A DNA stretch of 64,000 nt from Ophiocordyceps camponoti-saundersi (nom. inval.) (GCA_003339415.1 PDHQ01000014.1:303811-367810); one strand, 5' to 3'; counted from the first letter of the stretch, positions 1 through 10,988 are shown. Notes: generated by a model from the letters alone, not told the origin. A program made the numbers and translations.

Positions 1-1065
1 ATTTAAAATAAGTAGCTATACTTATTTACTCTCTATCTTATATACCGGATCCGGACTTATATATCCGCGATTAACCTTATTAATTATAACTTAGGCGTTA
101 TTTTAAATTACTATTATTTCTTTATTATTAGACCGATTTTCTTTAAAATCGCTATATATACTCGTTTTATTACTCCTTAATCGCTATCGCGATTATTTTC
201 TTATCGGTTAAACGATACCCTTATCCTAAGATAATCTCCTTTATTGTTTATTTTAATCGGGGAGATTACCTTAAAATATTATAAACCTATATTCGCGATA
301 TCTTTATTTTCTCTACGAACTTTTCCTTTTTAATATTTTTAACTTATCCGTTACTCTCTTTATTATTAAGGTAATATAATAAATTTATTAAAATATATAA
401 AAAGATAAAAAGTTAATAATACCCGAAGGTACTACTAACGAGATTAAACTAAGGAAAACCCCTAGCTAGGTAATTTAGCTAGTTTATTATAATAAGGGGG
501 CCCTTAATCCCCTTATTATAGCTACTAGCTAAGCTACCTAACTAAGGGCCTCCCTTATATAATAGTTCCCGAAAGTATATACTAAGGAGGTATTAAAAAT
601 CGAACCCGGCCTTATTAAGGGCTCGGCTATAAAAATAACCGCTTAACCGTTATCTAATATTTTCTAAGCTAAATAAACTAACTTATATACTTTACCGCTA
701 ATTAACCCTTAACTCTTTCCTTAATTATCGCGAGAAACCCTAATTATATTTTCTAGAAGGTAGGCATTACTTACCTAGTATAGAAGGCGGTATACGTAAC
801 GCCTACGGGGGTATATTAGAGGGCTAAAATAAGAGTAAGTTAGGCGTATATTTTTATTATCTTTTAAGGCATATAGTTATTATAGTAACGGCTCCGTAAC
901 CTAGGAAACGGAATTCCTATTAGGAAAAGGGCTATATCCGGGGTAATATATAGGATATAGGAATAAAGGCTTATTTATAAGGGTATCACGGTATAAGAGG
1001 CAGATACGGATAGTCTTTATTATATATATAAAGATAACGATATTTCCCTCTATTTTAGGAGGGTA
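1..1065. repeat. RIP-saturated AT-rich repeat relic
   Basis: I count only about six CpA or TpG dinucleotides in the first 1,080 bases, while TpA is everywhere and CpG persists (ccgg, gcg, acgt). Ordinary CpA/TpG density resumes sharply from about 1066. Loss of CpA on both strands is the signature of repeat-induced point mutation, so this was probably a transposon or other duplicated DNA. No reading frame survives, so the element type cannot be told. The relic continues past the left edge of the window. Confidence 0.85.
455..553. repeat. imperfect inverted repeat inside the RIP relic
   Basis: Bases 488-499 pair perfectly with 509-520 (TATAATAAGGGG against its complement) around an 8-9 base loop. 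The pairing continues imperfectly outwards, so that about 43 bases on each side (roughly 457-499 and 509-552) are recognisably inverted copies, including a shared TTAGCTAG core. It could be the centre of a palindromic element or two head-to-head terminal repeats. Mutation by RIP obscures the origin. Confidence 0.5.
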
Positions 1066-2476
1066 AGCATATTAATTAATGCAATTTGCACGCCTCCTCC
1101 TAGTCTGACAATATGCCTCCCTTCATCTTATCATATCGAGTCTTACTGTATTAGCATCACCCGAGTTAGTCTCTAGGAAAGCTTTTAATAGTAGAATGCT
1201 GTGATCCTCCTCGAGATTTCCATTACGTTTTGAGCTTAAGCCTATTATCACCTTGGGCGCGGGAGAAGGAAGCAAGAGCAGAAAAGGTTTCACATACATA
1301 CGTCGCCACTCTCTGTATTTATGAGTATAAACATACATATAGCGATCTCGATCTTGATTTTGCCGTCTTGGCTTTCGATCATCTGCCGTGACCAACTGTA
1401 TTGAAGTTTGAGGATTGAGTTCTGGCTGATCTTTTGCTACGAAGAAGAAGGGATGGTTTTCCGTCATGGTTCCTGAGATCCAAGTTGATATACATAGGTA
1501 TGTATGTATGTACATATGTATATCCCTACGTACATACGTATCATGTATGCGTATAAGCCGTCTCTGATTCCCAGCTGTGGTCTTGTTGCTTGTTGCTGAT
1601 AAATAAATATATCTTGATAGATGAAGCGGCTGAACTTGAAGTTTAACCTATTTATGCACACCTATGCATACATGTACATACATACATACCATATACCCCA
1701 GGGGAGTCTCGAAAGCGTTGTGAACAGCTTCTTCTTCTTGTTCTTCTTCAAGAGCTAAAGAGCGAGACTCGACCTCATCAGGCTTTCGGTTTGGAGCTTT
1801 AAATTTAGACAGGATTAAAAGGGTTTGAGACCCTTTCTAGTACGGCAATAAGTGGCCCAGGTTGAATCCCTTTGGGAAGGGCACGCGGTTCTATCTACAT
1901 AAACGGCATTGGTTGAGAGGGCGCTGTTGAGCCTGTTCAGAGGGCTTCGAGGAAGGCCGCTTTACATATGTAGGTCCCTTATAGCGTCTTGTCTCCCTCA
2001 CATGCCTTATTAGGCGAAGACGGTTCAGATTCGTTCGCAACCCTATGCCATTATGTATGCTTCTTAGTCGACCGGGGAAGATACTCGCAGCCTTTAACAT
2101 TAAAGCTGGAGCGTCGGTAGCTATCCTTGGCGGCCAACTATAAATCATCATGCTCATTTCAAAGCCGAGCGATGTAACATGATACAAGGCATGGAATGGT
2201 TCGTGAGGGTTATTCCAAGGGCTCGTACGACATATCCCTCACAGGTAGTTCTCTACATTGGTTCCATCATTTCATCCTGGCGAGTCATTGCCATTGACAG
2301 CTCAAAGGCTTTCGCGGCAATAGACAAACATACATATGTATATATGTAGAAGCAAAACCCTTTTTCGAGGTTCGATCAAAGTCCAACATCTCCAAACACC
2401 ATTCAACTATACACAAAACCCCCTTTCCTGGTCAACTGCCCTGTCTCTACGTAGTTGGATGCTCGTCCCTTCCTCA
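1066..2476. other. intergenic, no supported gene
   Basis: Normal base composition returns after the RIP relic. Several short open frames exist on the minus strand (for example 1123-1515 and 1891-2187) but none shows a recognisable domain, signal peptide or splice structure. A run of GTATGTATGTAC-like microsatellite lies near 1497-1520. I see no RNA gene. Confidence 0.5.
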
Positions 2477-3838
2477 ATGTCGAGGGGCCGCAACTCCATG
2501 GCTCTGGCCAACGCCCTATGCCTGCTGTCGTTGCTTTCCGGCATCGTCAACGCAGAGACACACCATGAAAAGGTCGACACTTCCATCAGCGGCGGCGAGG
2601 CTCAACTCCCCGTCAACTGGACCTGGACAGAAGAGACCCAGCCAGAACTCTGCAGCTCGATAGACCATCTCTATGTCCAGATGAAGTTGTCTTTGCACAT
2701 AGGAGCAGGAACCTATGATACTGTGACGGCCGACTTCTTCGATGGCATACCGACTCCCGAACAAGCTAAAGCGATACGCGTCATCTCGAGGGGCCCATCT
2801 GCGGGCGCCAGTGAGTGGCAAAACATTAACATGACGGCCATGTTTGGCACGGATACGGTGGAGTTGAAGGAACTCAAGAAGCTGTCAATCTCGGCGTATA
2901 CGACGGATGGGAACGAGCCGGACTGGTTTCTGGCGACGGGTACGTTTCCAACCTGCTCATAGTCAACTTTTTACTGCTTGTTTTTTCTCAGGATGAACTT
3001 CTCGCTAACTCATCTCGATAAAAAAAAACACTCAGGCATCAAGGCATGGGCTCGTTGTCACAAGTCAAAGCTTTGGATCGAGATGAACAAGTTCGCCGAC
3101 GCAGGACAGATATCACTACAGCGAGGCGTAGGCCCTCCCTTCCCAGGAAGACCCAACGTCGTCTGGCAAGGCCGTTTCACTCCAAAGGACTGGACCCCGA
3201 GAGTTCAATGCAGCCATTTCGATCAACTTCGCCTCCGCCTTGCCCTGGGGGAAACGTTCACCGCCGGGTCGAACAACGACATCTATGCCCTGATTGGCGA
3301 TGAACATGTCCTCATCGCTCATCAACCTTCGAGATCTAAAGTTCATTACGTCGCAGTCGACCTGAATAAAGCTTTCGGAACGGAGCACGTGCCGTTGGCC
3401 GACATAGATCTCGTGTCCCTCCGCCTCGAAGGCGTTCACAATGACGATGCGGTGCTCAACTGTAAGTTCAGTGGTTTTGTCCAGTCTGCCCGGATTCAAG
3501 ACTTACTCTAACCTTTTCTCCTCCTCCGATATAGCACTGACCCTTTACGGGAAGTGCGCCGGTAGTAAAGTTGTGACTCATGCTTTTTATGAATACGGGG
3601 GCTGGTTCTACAAGGGTCATCCATGGGATATCGAACTGACGCCAAGGTCGTGGAAGCTATATGATCCCGACCGGGTGAATTCCTCGTTGTAAGTCAGCTC
3701 TCAGATATATATAAGAAGAATGACAATGCCAACGTGTGCCTTTACTTTAGAAACGAGCAAAGCTATGCAACGGGGAAAGGGACTGGGCCGCGGAGCAAAG
3801 CGGGACCGGGTCGCTTCATAGCCAACTCCGGCTTGTAA
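2477..3838 (+). CDS. secreted protein with two related beta-sandwich-like repeats
   Basis: The spliced model has exons 2477-2939, 3036-3461, 3535-3688 and 3751-3838 (GT-AG introns, all in phase), about 376 residues. The start at 2477 gives a basic n-region and a hydrophobic stretch ending in VNA, a convincing signal peptide; ATGs at 2459 and 2498 are alternatives. Two copies of a similar pattern are visible. Each has a hydrophobic strand, then (T/H)xxAGxxDxxxA, then an acidic stretch; the second continues into a strand followed by VDLNKAFG. The arrangement recalls PLAT/LH2-like or lectin-like beta sandwiches, but I cannot assign a family. The last GTAAGT could be a further donor, adding an exon at about 3888-3943. 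Function unknown; secretion and hostile or adhesive roles are inference only. Confidence 0.6.
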
Positions 3839-4719
3839 GTTGTAGCACAGATGGAACAATGAAGTCGTGTTGATTCATTGGAGCCAGCTCGACTCACTAT
3901 GCGGAGCGGGAGAGTGTGTATTTAAAAAGGAAGGCTTCCTAGTAGACATTCTACACATGTGGTGGAACTAATACAATGACTCCATAATACCATTGCCAGA
4001 TGCCTGTAAAAGCAGTCTATACCCACACCGTTATCAGATCTCTCTCTGACTACCGTAACCCGAGTGTAACGCTGTTTCGGGTTACCTGCAGCATCATCCG
4101 GGGTTAAATCCCGCGTAGCTATATCACGTGATAGAACTAGCCGGCGATCTCCGGCCGAGCCGAGCCGCCCGCAGCCCCACACATCCACCGGGCCACTTCC
4201 GGGCTGAAGAGCACGTGACTATGAGAAAACATCTTGGCGGAAACGACACGCATTGTCCGGACTTGGACAAGGCTCGAGATGTGAAGAGAAAGTTGTATTT
4301 CACCGTCATTATCCTCCTCTGTCTTGACCATGTATTCTTAGGTAGTTAGGTAGGCAGCTATATACCTTGGCTTCAGAGCTGTTCATCCGCGTTCAACTCC
4401 CAACCAAGCAAAAAGACAGACATGATGAAACATCCAGCAACCGACGACTCAGCCGAAAAGGAAAAGGACCCCCTTTCCCGTCTTCCGTTGTCGACTAGCT
4501 GCCGCTTGGTTCTCGAGCCCGATGCCCGAATCCGGCGCAGACCTGGTCCACAGACGCCGCCCAAACCCTGCGACAAGTGTCCCGATACTTCGGCATGGCT
4601 CGGGAGACTAGCCGCAGCGGCCTATGGACTCCAAGCCTGTTGAAGGGGCTGAGATTTCCGCCTCTGCCCTTTGATATCGTCGTTTTGTCTGGAGGAGGAG
4701 GGGGCTTTTTCAGCTGGTA
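3839..4719. other. intergenic, no supported gene
   Basis: The short open frames here overlap one another on both strands and have no recognisable content. No repeats or RNA genes were seen. Confidence 0.5.
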
Positions 4720-5685
4720 ATGATCATGCTTTGCAACTTTCCTCTTCGATTGACGAAAGATGCTACCACGGCTGGGGATAAGAGTTCAAGGTCTTCTCAG
4801 CCTGTCTCTCAGGAGATCTCGTCGGATTCGAGCGCGGGATCTTCTCCCTGGTCCGTCGTTGCCGTACCGGAACGGAGTCGGCTTCTGAGCCAGCTTACAG
4901 ACGATGTGCGATCTTCGTTCTTTGCTGAGTCGCAACTCGTCCTCTTGACCTTTTGCACCGGTCTTCAAGGTAAGAAGAAAGGCAAGGGGGAAATAGCAGA
5001 GAGAGAAAACAACAGCGCGGAAAAAGCTGACGCGAACAAACTGAGCGAAGATGTCACCACCTTTCTGGACTACCATTGCTTCGCCTCCAACCAAACAGGC
5101 AACACAGTCTTTCTCTGCATCGCCCTCATCATCTCCAAACTCGACAGCGAGACCTTCGTCACAGCCAACATCGGCATGTCTCTCGGCGTCTTCCTGGGCG
5201 CCGGCTGGCTGACAGGGCAGCTAAGCCACGAATTCGGTCCGCGGAAGCGCTGGTGGCTTGTCTGGTGCAACCTTTTACAGACGGCCTTTGTCTTCGCCGT
5301 CGCCGGTCTACAGTATCGGTACGGCCGCGTAGATCGCGGTCCTGTTGCTCTCGGCTCCATTGCTTTGCTTGCCTTCGCTGCTGGGAGCCAGGTTGTTCAG
5401 TCTCGGAGCCTGCGTATGACGGAGATTAGCACCGCTATGGCTACGGCTGCATGGGTCGATCTGGTTATTGATCCGAAGCTGTTTGCCTTGCATAATCGGT
5501 CGAGGAATCGTCGTGTTGCCTTTCTCATCTCTTTGGCCGTCGGGTCTCTCGTCGGCGCCGTGGTTTATAGGCAGGTTGGCTCGGCTGCTGCCATGGTCGT
5601 TTCTGGGGCCGGCAAGCTGCTCGTCACCGTGCTCTTCTTGTTTTCGCCGGCTGAGAACAAGCGACGGACGGAAGTTGAGGTGTAG
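4720..5685 (+). CDS. DUF1275 (YoaK-type) integral membrane protein
   Basis: Exons 4720-4969 and 5051-5685; the 81-base intron happens to be open in frame, but removing it joins LQ to DVTTF and restores the family's conserved segment, giving about 294 residues. The core holds the DUF1275 hallmark near residues 85-105: an acidic/aromatic stretch followed by FASNQTGN, then about six hydrophobic segments. The family is widespread in bacteria and fungi and is thought to be transport-related, with no firmly known substrate. It lies tail to tail with the MFS transporter at 5944. The first ATG is used; the N-terminal 75 residues are polar and poorly conserved in type, so the true start could lie slightly downstream. 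Confidence 0.75.
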   Translation: MIMLCNFPLRLTKDATTAGDKSSRSSQPVSQEISSDSSAGSSPWSVVAVPERSRLLSQLTDDVRSSFFAESQLVLLTFCTGLQGKKKGKGEIAERENNSAEKADANKLSEDVTTFLDYHCFASNQTGNTVFLCIALIISKLDSETFVTANIGMSLGVFLGAGWLTGQLSHEFGPRKRWWLVWCNLLQTAFVFAVAGLQYRYGRVDRGPVALGSIALLAFAAGSQVVQSRSLRMTEISTAMATAAWVDLVIDPKLFALHNRSRNRRVAFLISLAVGSLVGAVVYRQVGSAAAMVVSGAGKLLVTVLFLFSPAENKRRTEVEV

Positions 5686-5943
5686 AAAGAGGGAGTTGCT
5701 TCTAAGCGAAGGACAGGGGGGGAAAGAGACTACATTGTCTCACACTTGTAACGCCGCCGATCAGAGTAAAAAGGATTCAAGGAAGAAGGGTTCAGTGTAA
5801 ATAGCGGTGTAGTTTCAAGCATCATACACACTTCAACTGCCAGTTTCAGCGCCGATTAGACTACAATTATATCCAGCATGCTCATTACAAAACAACCGCT
5901 TCGTCATCTCATCCAAGACATGCCGTAAGTCAAGGGTCATCCT

Positions 5944-7359
5944 TCAACCTGTAGATCCTACAACTGCTTCCTCTGTCTCGTCGACGTCACCTTCTTGATG
6001 CTGCTTCTGCTCACCCTCGGTCTTGTAGTTGAGAAAGGAAGCCAAGATGCTCAAGTCGTATACAGCCTTTAGGATGCCAGCCATAGAGAAGACGATCCAG
6101 ACGAGATGATTCTCGACAAAAACACCAGTAATGATGGGCCCCATACTCGAAACACCCGTCTTAACCACGTTGATGACGCCCATGAACGCCGTCCTCTCTT
6201 CCGGACGCAGAATATCTGCCAGAAAGGAGCTGCGCGGAGCAGCGTCCATGTATTGGGAACTGGCCCGAATGACAAGCAAGGTGATGGCTAAAGGTCGCGA
6301 GTCGGGGATGCCGAGGAAGGCCAGGGCAACGGCGGACGGGAGATGGCAGTAGACCATGGTCTTGACGTTTCCAAAACGACGAGCCAGGCTGGCGGCCACG
6401 AGGATGGAGACGGTCCCGAGGATGGAAATGGCGAAGAATAGAGAGCCGAGGTGTCCGGCCGGCATTGCGAACTTTCGTTTGAAGTAATCGGCCGTCCACG
6501 ACAGCGTAGCTAAGCTGGTGGCGAAGGCGTCGAGCCCGAAGAGCAGCGAGAGCGTGATGCAGAGACGACGGCGATCCGGGCTGAAGCGAGGTAGGAGGGA
6601 TGTCTTCTTCTTCGTCTTCCGCAAAAGGGGAGTATCCTCTTCGTCTGACACGACGGAAGCATCGTCGTGAACTTCGCATTCACTGCTCAGAGACAAGGTC
6701 ATGAGCAGCATGGTGAAGCCGACAGCAGCATAGAGGAAGAAGACGACGCGGTAAGCATCGCTCCGGTCCCAATGCTCTCGCATCTCAGCCGCGCTGACCA
6801 GCCAGCCACTAACGACCATACCCAGAGCAATACCAACGGTGCCAATCAAGTTATACCAGGCAAAGACATCGGCGCGGTCGTCGGCGGGCGTAAGCTGCGA
6901 GAGAGTCGACTCCTCGATAGCGCGAAAGGGTCCAATCTCATTGCCACAGGGACTGATGATACCGATGGTAGCGGCAGCAAGCAGAAGCCAAAAGTTGGCC
7001 GAGAGACCGAACATGATACCGCTGATACCCATGAGAAGAGAGCCAACGGTCAGCATCCTTCGACGACCTAACCCATCGGTCACGAGGCTGAGACCAAGAC
7101 TGATGACGACGTCGCCCACCAGCGTCAAGGCCATAAACAGCCCAATCCTACTATCGGAGATGCCGAGCGACGAGAGGTAGGAGACGAGGATGAGCGACGA
7201 GCCGCCATAGGCGAACATGCGGACGAAGCGTTGTAGGATTAACAGCTTCGTGTCGAGCGAGGATCGGAAGACGACGGTGAGGCCGAGCTCGCGGAAGAGG
7301 TGCTTTAGGAGGTGGATCGCGGGCCGGGCCGCCGTCTCGTCGGCTTGTTTACCGGACAT
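5944..7359 (-). CDS. major facilitator superfamily transporter
   Basis: Single-exon gene of 471 residues with about 12 hydrophobic segments in two halves separated by a polar central loop (near residues 225-255, rich in acidic and basic residues). The cytoplasmic motif A between segments 2 and 3 is present as DGLGRRR. This places it in the proton-driven MFS, in the fungal group of drug/solute permeases. Substrate cannot be told from the sequence. It sits about 0.9 kb beyond the 3' end of the diiron oxidase gene, on the same strand, so export of the product of the neighbouring cluster is a reasonable inference. Fully intronless, like that oxidase. Confidence 0.85.
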   Translation of the reverse strand: MSGKQADETAARPAIHLLKHLFRELGLTVVFRSSLDTKLLILQRFVRMFAYGGSSLILVSYLSSLGISDSRIGLFMALTLVGDVVISLGLSLVTDGLGRRRMLTVGSLLMGISGIMFGLSANFWLLLAAATIGIISPCGNEIGPFRAIEESTLSQLTPADDRADVFAWYNLIGTVGIALGMVVSGWLVSAAEMREHWDRSDAYRVVFFLYAAVGFTMLLMTLSLSSECEVHDDASVVSDEEDTPLLRKTKKKTSLLPRFSPDRRRLCITLSLLFGLDAFATSLATLSWTADYFKRKFAMPAGHLGSLFFAISILGTVSILVAASLARRFGNVKTMVYCHLPSAVALAFLGIPDSRPLAITLLVIRASSQYMDAAPRSSFLADILRPEERTAFMGVINVVKTGVSSMGPIITGVFVENHLVWIVFSMAGILKAVYDLSILASFLNYKTEGEQKQHQEGDVDETEEAVVGSTG

Positions 7360-8256
7360 GATTTCCGATGCATGAGAGTGAGAGGGAAGAGAAGGAAGAG
7401 AGTCAGAGATGAAGACAGAGAAGAGTATCGAGACCAGACGCCCTTAGGGAGCCATCCTTGTTGGAAGTCCCTTTCCCACCCCCCTTGTCCCCTGACCATA
7501 CACGTTCAAACATAATCCATACCGTCCTCGTATTTCCTTTTTTCTGAAGCCAAGCCGTGACGCTCTTTAGTCTGCCAATTGTAAGACGAGGGCATTGTTT
7601 CTGGTACCATGGCCAATCTGCAAAGACCATGTAGGCCGGAGGATTAAGCCGGAAGAAATGTCTCACTTTCACCTTGCTTTTGTTTCGTTTCTTGAGACAG
7701 GCTCATTTCCATCCTGTCGAGCTAGATGGGAGAGAGGAGGTAGGTAGGAGTGTAGTAGGGATAGATGCGTGTATCTTGATAGAGAAAGAGTACGGATTAT
7801 ACGGATAGACTTGAGCATCGTGATGGATCCGTAAAGGGAGACGTGCATAGTAGATTCACTGGCATAACATGACCCTTTTTATATCCGTTCCGTAAGTCTA
7901 AGCAAGAGTCTCTTCAGGGGCCTCACACCAATACATACTACATATCCGTACATCCTCACCCTCTAGGGCCCCTACTAGACCTCCGTAGACAGGCCACACA
8001 CATCCAAGTCTAACCCTTCCTCGCCCCGGCCTTGATGACACTAGCCATGTACGATTGGCTACCTCGTATCTGCATCCTTCCATCCTGTCCTACTACTCGA
8101 GAGCTTCCCAGAGCTTCTCACCGGTCTGTCACGTGGCTAGGTATGACTTCAACGTTGCCATCCCCCATGTACGGATACTCTCCTGATCCATTCGATAACC
8201 GGGTATAAAGAGCCTCAAACAAAAGAGATAGTCCGTCTATTTCCCGTCATTCTCTC
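7360..8256. other. intergenic between transporter and oxidase genes
   Basis: It contains the presumptive promoter of the minus-strand MFS gene and the 3' flank of the minus-strand oxidase gene. No supported coding region or repeat was seen. Confidence 0.5.
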
Positions 8257-10374
8257 TCAAAAGCATCGCTCAATCTCTCTTCGGCCGATGGCGTGACCCG
8301 TCCAAAACTCTCTGTACGCTTGCGTCTCCTCCTGGAGCCCAGCAACGCATACCGTCAGGTTTTCCTCCTCTCTCTCAGCGATGAGGCCCAAAGATGACCG
8401 GGACGATGGTGATAGCACATCCGACGAGGCCAACGAGTGGTGAAGCTGTACGAATGCCTGAGCTATACCCAACAGCAGCCATTGATACTGCTCTGGTCGC
8501 ATCGCCGCGGCAAGCATCGTCTCTGCGAAGGGCGATGGCCACCGTTCAAGCACCTGGTCCAAACCCTCTAGCGGAGGGGATAGCTGTTCTGTTCTGGAGA
8601 GAATCTCGAGCCCCACGTCTACGAGGTCGAGATGGTCTTCTCGCCTCATCTCATCCATGCCGGCCACCCCTGATGGCTCGGGGAGAAAGCCGTACTGAGC
8701 TCTCAGGAAGCGGACGATGGCGCAGCCGGTCATGTTGGCCACCCTCCACGGAACACATACAAACGACTCGAGAAGGCACATGTGTGAGAACCAGAGGGGA
8801 AGCAGCTTGTTAGCTTGCAGCCTTGAGGTGTCGATGACCAGTTGCTTCATGTCCGACGACGGTTCTAAAGAAAACCTAAAGTCGAACGAGGCTGGCATAA
8901 AGACTGGATAGTCGAAGGCTAGCCTCGGACATGCCGGTGTTGACTCGCTGACGTCGGTCCTGCCGGTGAAAGCCGTGAAAGTCTCGGCGCTCGGAGACAC
9001 CAGGCCGTCGATCCAGTCCCGGAGCACGGCCACCTCGCGATCAGTGAAGGCGCCAAACATGGAGCCGCCCCAAGAGAGCTGGTGAACGAGACGGCTCCGT
9101 CCGCTATTCCCCTTGTACACCCACGGCTTCGTATTTCCCAGACATCGCAAGAAATCCATCTGCCAGTCCGGCCGAGAGAAGGCGCAGGGGTCAAGCCAGG
9201 AGCTCAGCGACCGGCCGCCGAAACTCATGGGGCAATTCTCGTGGATTCGGTTGGCGGCCGCGGCCTTGGCCTCGAAGATGGTGAGAACATCGGCTACCAG
9301 GGGCGAGCTGGTCGGCGCGCTCATGTCCGATGGTAAGTTCTTGGACAGGACGAAGCCGGCTTGTACTCGCCTCCACGCCTGTTGCGCCGCCGCGGCTCCC
9401 TCGCCGTCTTGGACGCTGCGTAGATAGTCTGTGACGATCTGGCTCGCCATGGCAGTATGGCCTGAATCGACGTTGTCGATGGTGACGTGTAGGGTGAAGT
9501 AATAGGGGTCGAAGCCGACCTCTCGCAACTCCTTGGCCGTCACGAGCGTCTCCAACGTCAACATCTCAAAGTGCAAGTTGAATCCTAGGATTTCAGGAAG
9601 GAATTGATGCGGGAACAGAGAGACGAGGAGCTGGGCTACTGCCGATCGCCAAACACGAGCGTCGTCCATGCCCGGATGCTTGATGAAGTCGATGGAATCA
9701 GGCGCGGCCACAGGTGCAGCCACGAGCTTCAGGAGCTCGACGTATACATGGACATGATTCCTAGCCAGGTCTCCATCGCCAAGTTCCTCAGAGAGAATCT
9801 GCCATGCAGCTCTGGTGATGTGCCGATCGGCAAAGCGCGTCGTCGCCTTGTGCACGTGTCCGAGCCAGGCCCCGTCAACCAGCTTGACAGGGGCCATACG
9901 AACGAGCCAACGACGGGCATCGTCTGCCGTCCGGAACAGCTCTCGCGGCCGACCTGCCTTGCGACGGACGAGATACTGGTGCCAACCATTCGTCACCGCG
10001 TTCAGCTCAGCCCGGATGAAGTCCCCGAGGGCGGAGGCGGAGAAGTGCTCCAGCGAGAGGATGCTGCTCGGTTTCCGTTCCGACTGCAGGGCTTCTGAGA
10101 GGAAGGATAGGAGCATGGACTTGGCCTGGGGGAGTAAGTCGTCTGCATGGTCTTCGAGGTGATGCAGCTTGAAGTAGAGCTCTTTATACGGCTGGCATTC
10201 CCCCTCTCGATCCGTGGTTGACGATGATTTCGGATCCTTCTTCCGAGATGCCCCCTTTGCTCCCTCGGTATCGGTCCGGGAGCGGCAAGCCTGCTTTCTG
10301 CCTTGCTTCGTCTTTACCAAGATGGCACAAGCCAAGCAGATAAGGAGGAACCATAAGCCATGTCCTAGATCCAT
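8257..10374 (-). CDS. membrane-anchored haem-oxygenase-like diiron oxidase (HDO)
   Basis: Single-exon gene, 705 residues. Residues 7-21 form a hydrophobic anchor followed by a basic, polar linker to about residue 60, suggesting a signal-anchored enzyme. The central part (about 150-330) matches the iron-containing redox enzyme family (Haem_oxygenas_2, PF14518). It has the EELGDG segment with E196/E197 and H207, an acidic helix with E270 and E275, and the late FTLHVTIDxxxxGH segment with H296, D300 and H306. Known HDOs (SznF, UndA, BesC) use such Glu/His/Asp ligands for a two-iron site and perform N-oxygenation or oxidative C-C cleavage on amino-acid or fatty-acid substrates. The C-terminal ~350 residues include a GGSMFGAFT...DWI segment also found, to my knowledge, in bacterial relatives. 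It is divergent from the synthetase paralogue at 10989 with a 614-base shared upstream region. The exact ligand set was assigned by eye. Confidence 0.75.
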   Translation of the reverse strand: MDLGHGLWFLLICLACAILVKTKQGRKQACRSRTDTEGAKGASRKKDPKSSSTTDREGECQPYKELYFKLHHLEDHADDLLPQAKSMLLSFLSEALQSERKPSSILSLEHFSASALGDFIRAELNAVTNGWHQYLVRRKAGRPRELFRTADDARRWLVRMAPVKLVDGAWLGHVHKATTRFADRHITRAAWQILSEELGDGDLARNHVHVYVELLKLVAAPVAAPDSIDFIKHPGMDDARVWRSAVAQLLVSLFPHQFLPEILGFNLHFEMLTLETLVTAKELREVGFDPYYFTLHVTIDNVDSGHTAMASQIVTDYLRSVQDGEGAAAAQQAWRRVQAGFVLSKNLPSDMSAPTSSPLVADVLTIFEAKAAAANRIHENCPMSFGGRSLSSWLDPCAFSRPDWQMDFLRCLGNTKPWVYKGNSGRSRLVHQLSWGGSMFGAFTDREVAVLRDWIDGLVSPSAETFTAFTGRTDVSESTPACPRLAFDYPVFMPASFDFRFSLEPSSDMKQLVIDTSRLQANKLLPLWFSHMCLLESFVCVPWRVANMTGCAIVRFLRAQYGFLPEPSGVAGMDEMRREDHLDLVDVGLEILSRTEQLSPPLEGLDQVLERWPSPFAETMLAAAMRPEQYQWLLLGIAQAFVQLHHSLASSDVLSPSSRSSLGLIAEREEENLTVCVAGLQEETQAYREFWTGHAIGRREIERCF

Positions 10375-10988
10375 GGTGAATATCGAGAAGCCGATTTGTA
10401 AACACGGTGACTTGTCCTCCCCTGAACTGCCGCACGGAGATTAACTACGACGAAGACATCCAACTAGAAAACCCCCCGGCCCTTGCCATGCCCTCGCAAG
10501 GTTATCCTCTCGATCACGAGGCATTCGTATTTCCCCTAGACTCTATCGATCTAGCCACGCAGAGCAAGGAGGAGGTCTGATTCGAGCCAGACGCCCAACA
10601 TTCGCCACGCTGCGTTAGTCTCTTTCATGTCCTGCATGGCATACAAGTCTTTACCGGGATAGGTAAATGGATACCGAGGGGGGAAAAGGGGGTGCGGCAC
10701 GGACACGACCGACGGCCGAGGCAGTGCAGCTTGCAGCCGGAAATAGCGTTCGTAGGATGATGGGACAGAAGGAATCAAGGCAGTTGGGATGCAGCTGGGG
10801 AGTCCACTATAATGCAGAATGAAGTTGGGGATCAAGAGGAGCCGGTCTTTACGGATCACTTCATCACTCGGAGACCCGCATAGACGGAGAGATGAGATGA
10901 CGGCATATATAAGAGTCGAGATATCGTCGTACTGATCTTCAAACCTTGATATGAAAAGCAATCACGACGAAATCTCACTCTGAAAACC
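10375..10988. promoter_or_regulatory. bidirectional promoter of the oxidase and the synthetase paralogue
   Basis: This 614-base region separates the two divergent start codons. A TATATAAG box at 10906-10913 lies 76 bases before the plus-strand ATG. GC-rich stretches near 10675-10735 may hold activator sites, but I could not identify a specific operator. The short open frame on the minus strand here (10551-10961) has no recognisable content. Confidence 0.55.

Noticed and set aside
10560..10600. Possible tRNA T-arm (GTCTGATTCGAGCCAGAC)
   Set aside because: No matching acceptor, D or anticodon arms could be found around it.
10551..10961. 136-codon minus-strand frame in the HDO/synthetase promoter
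   Set aside because: It overlaps the TATA box region, has no domain and no splice partner.
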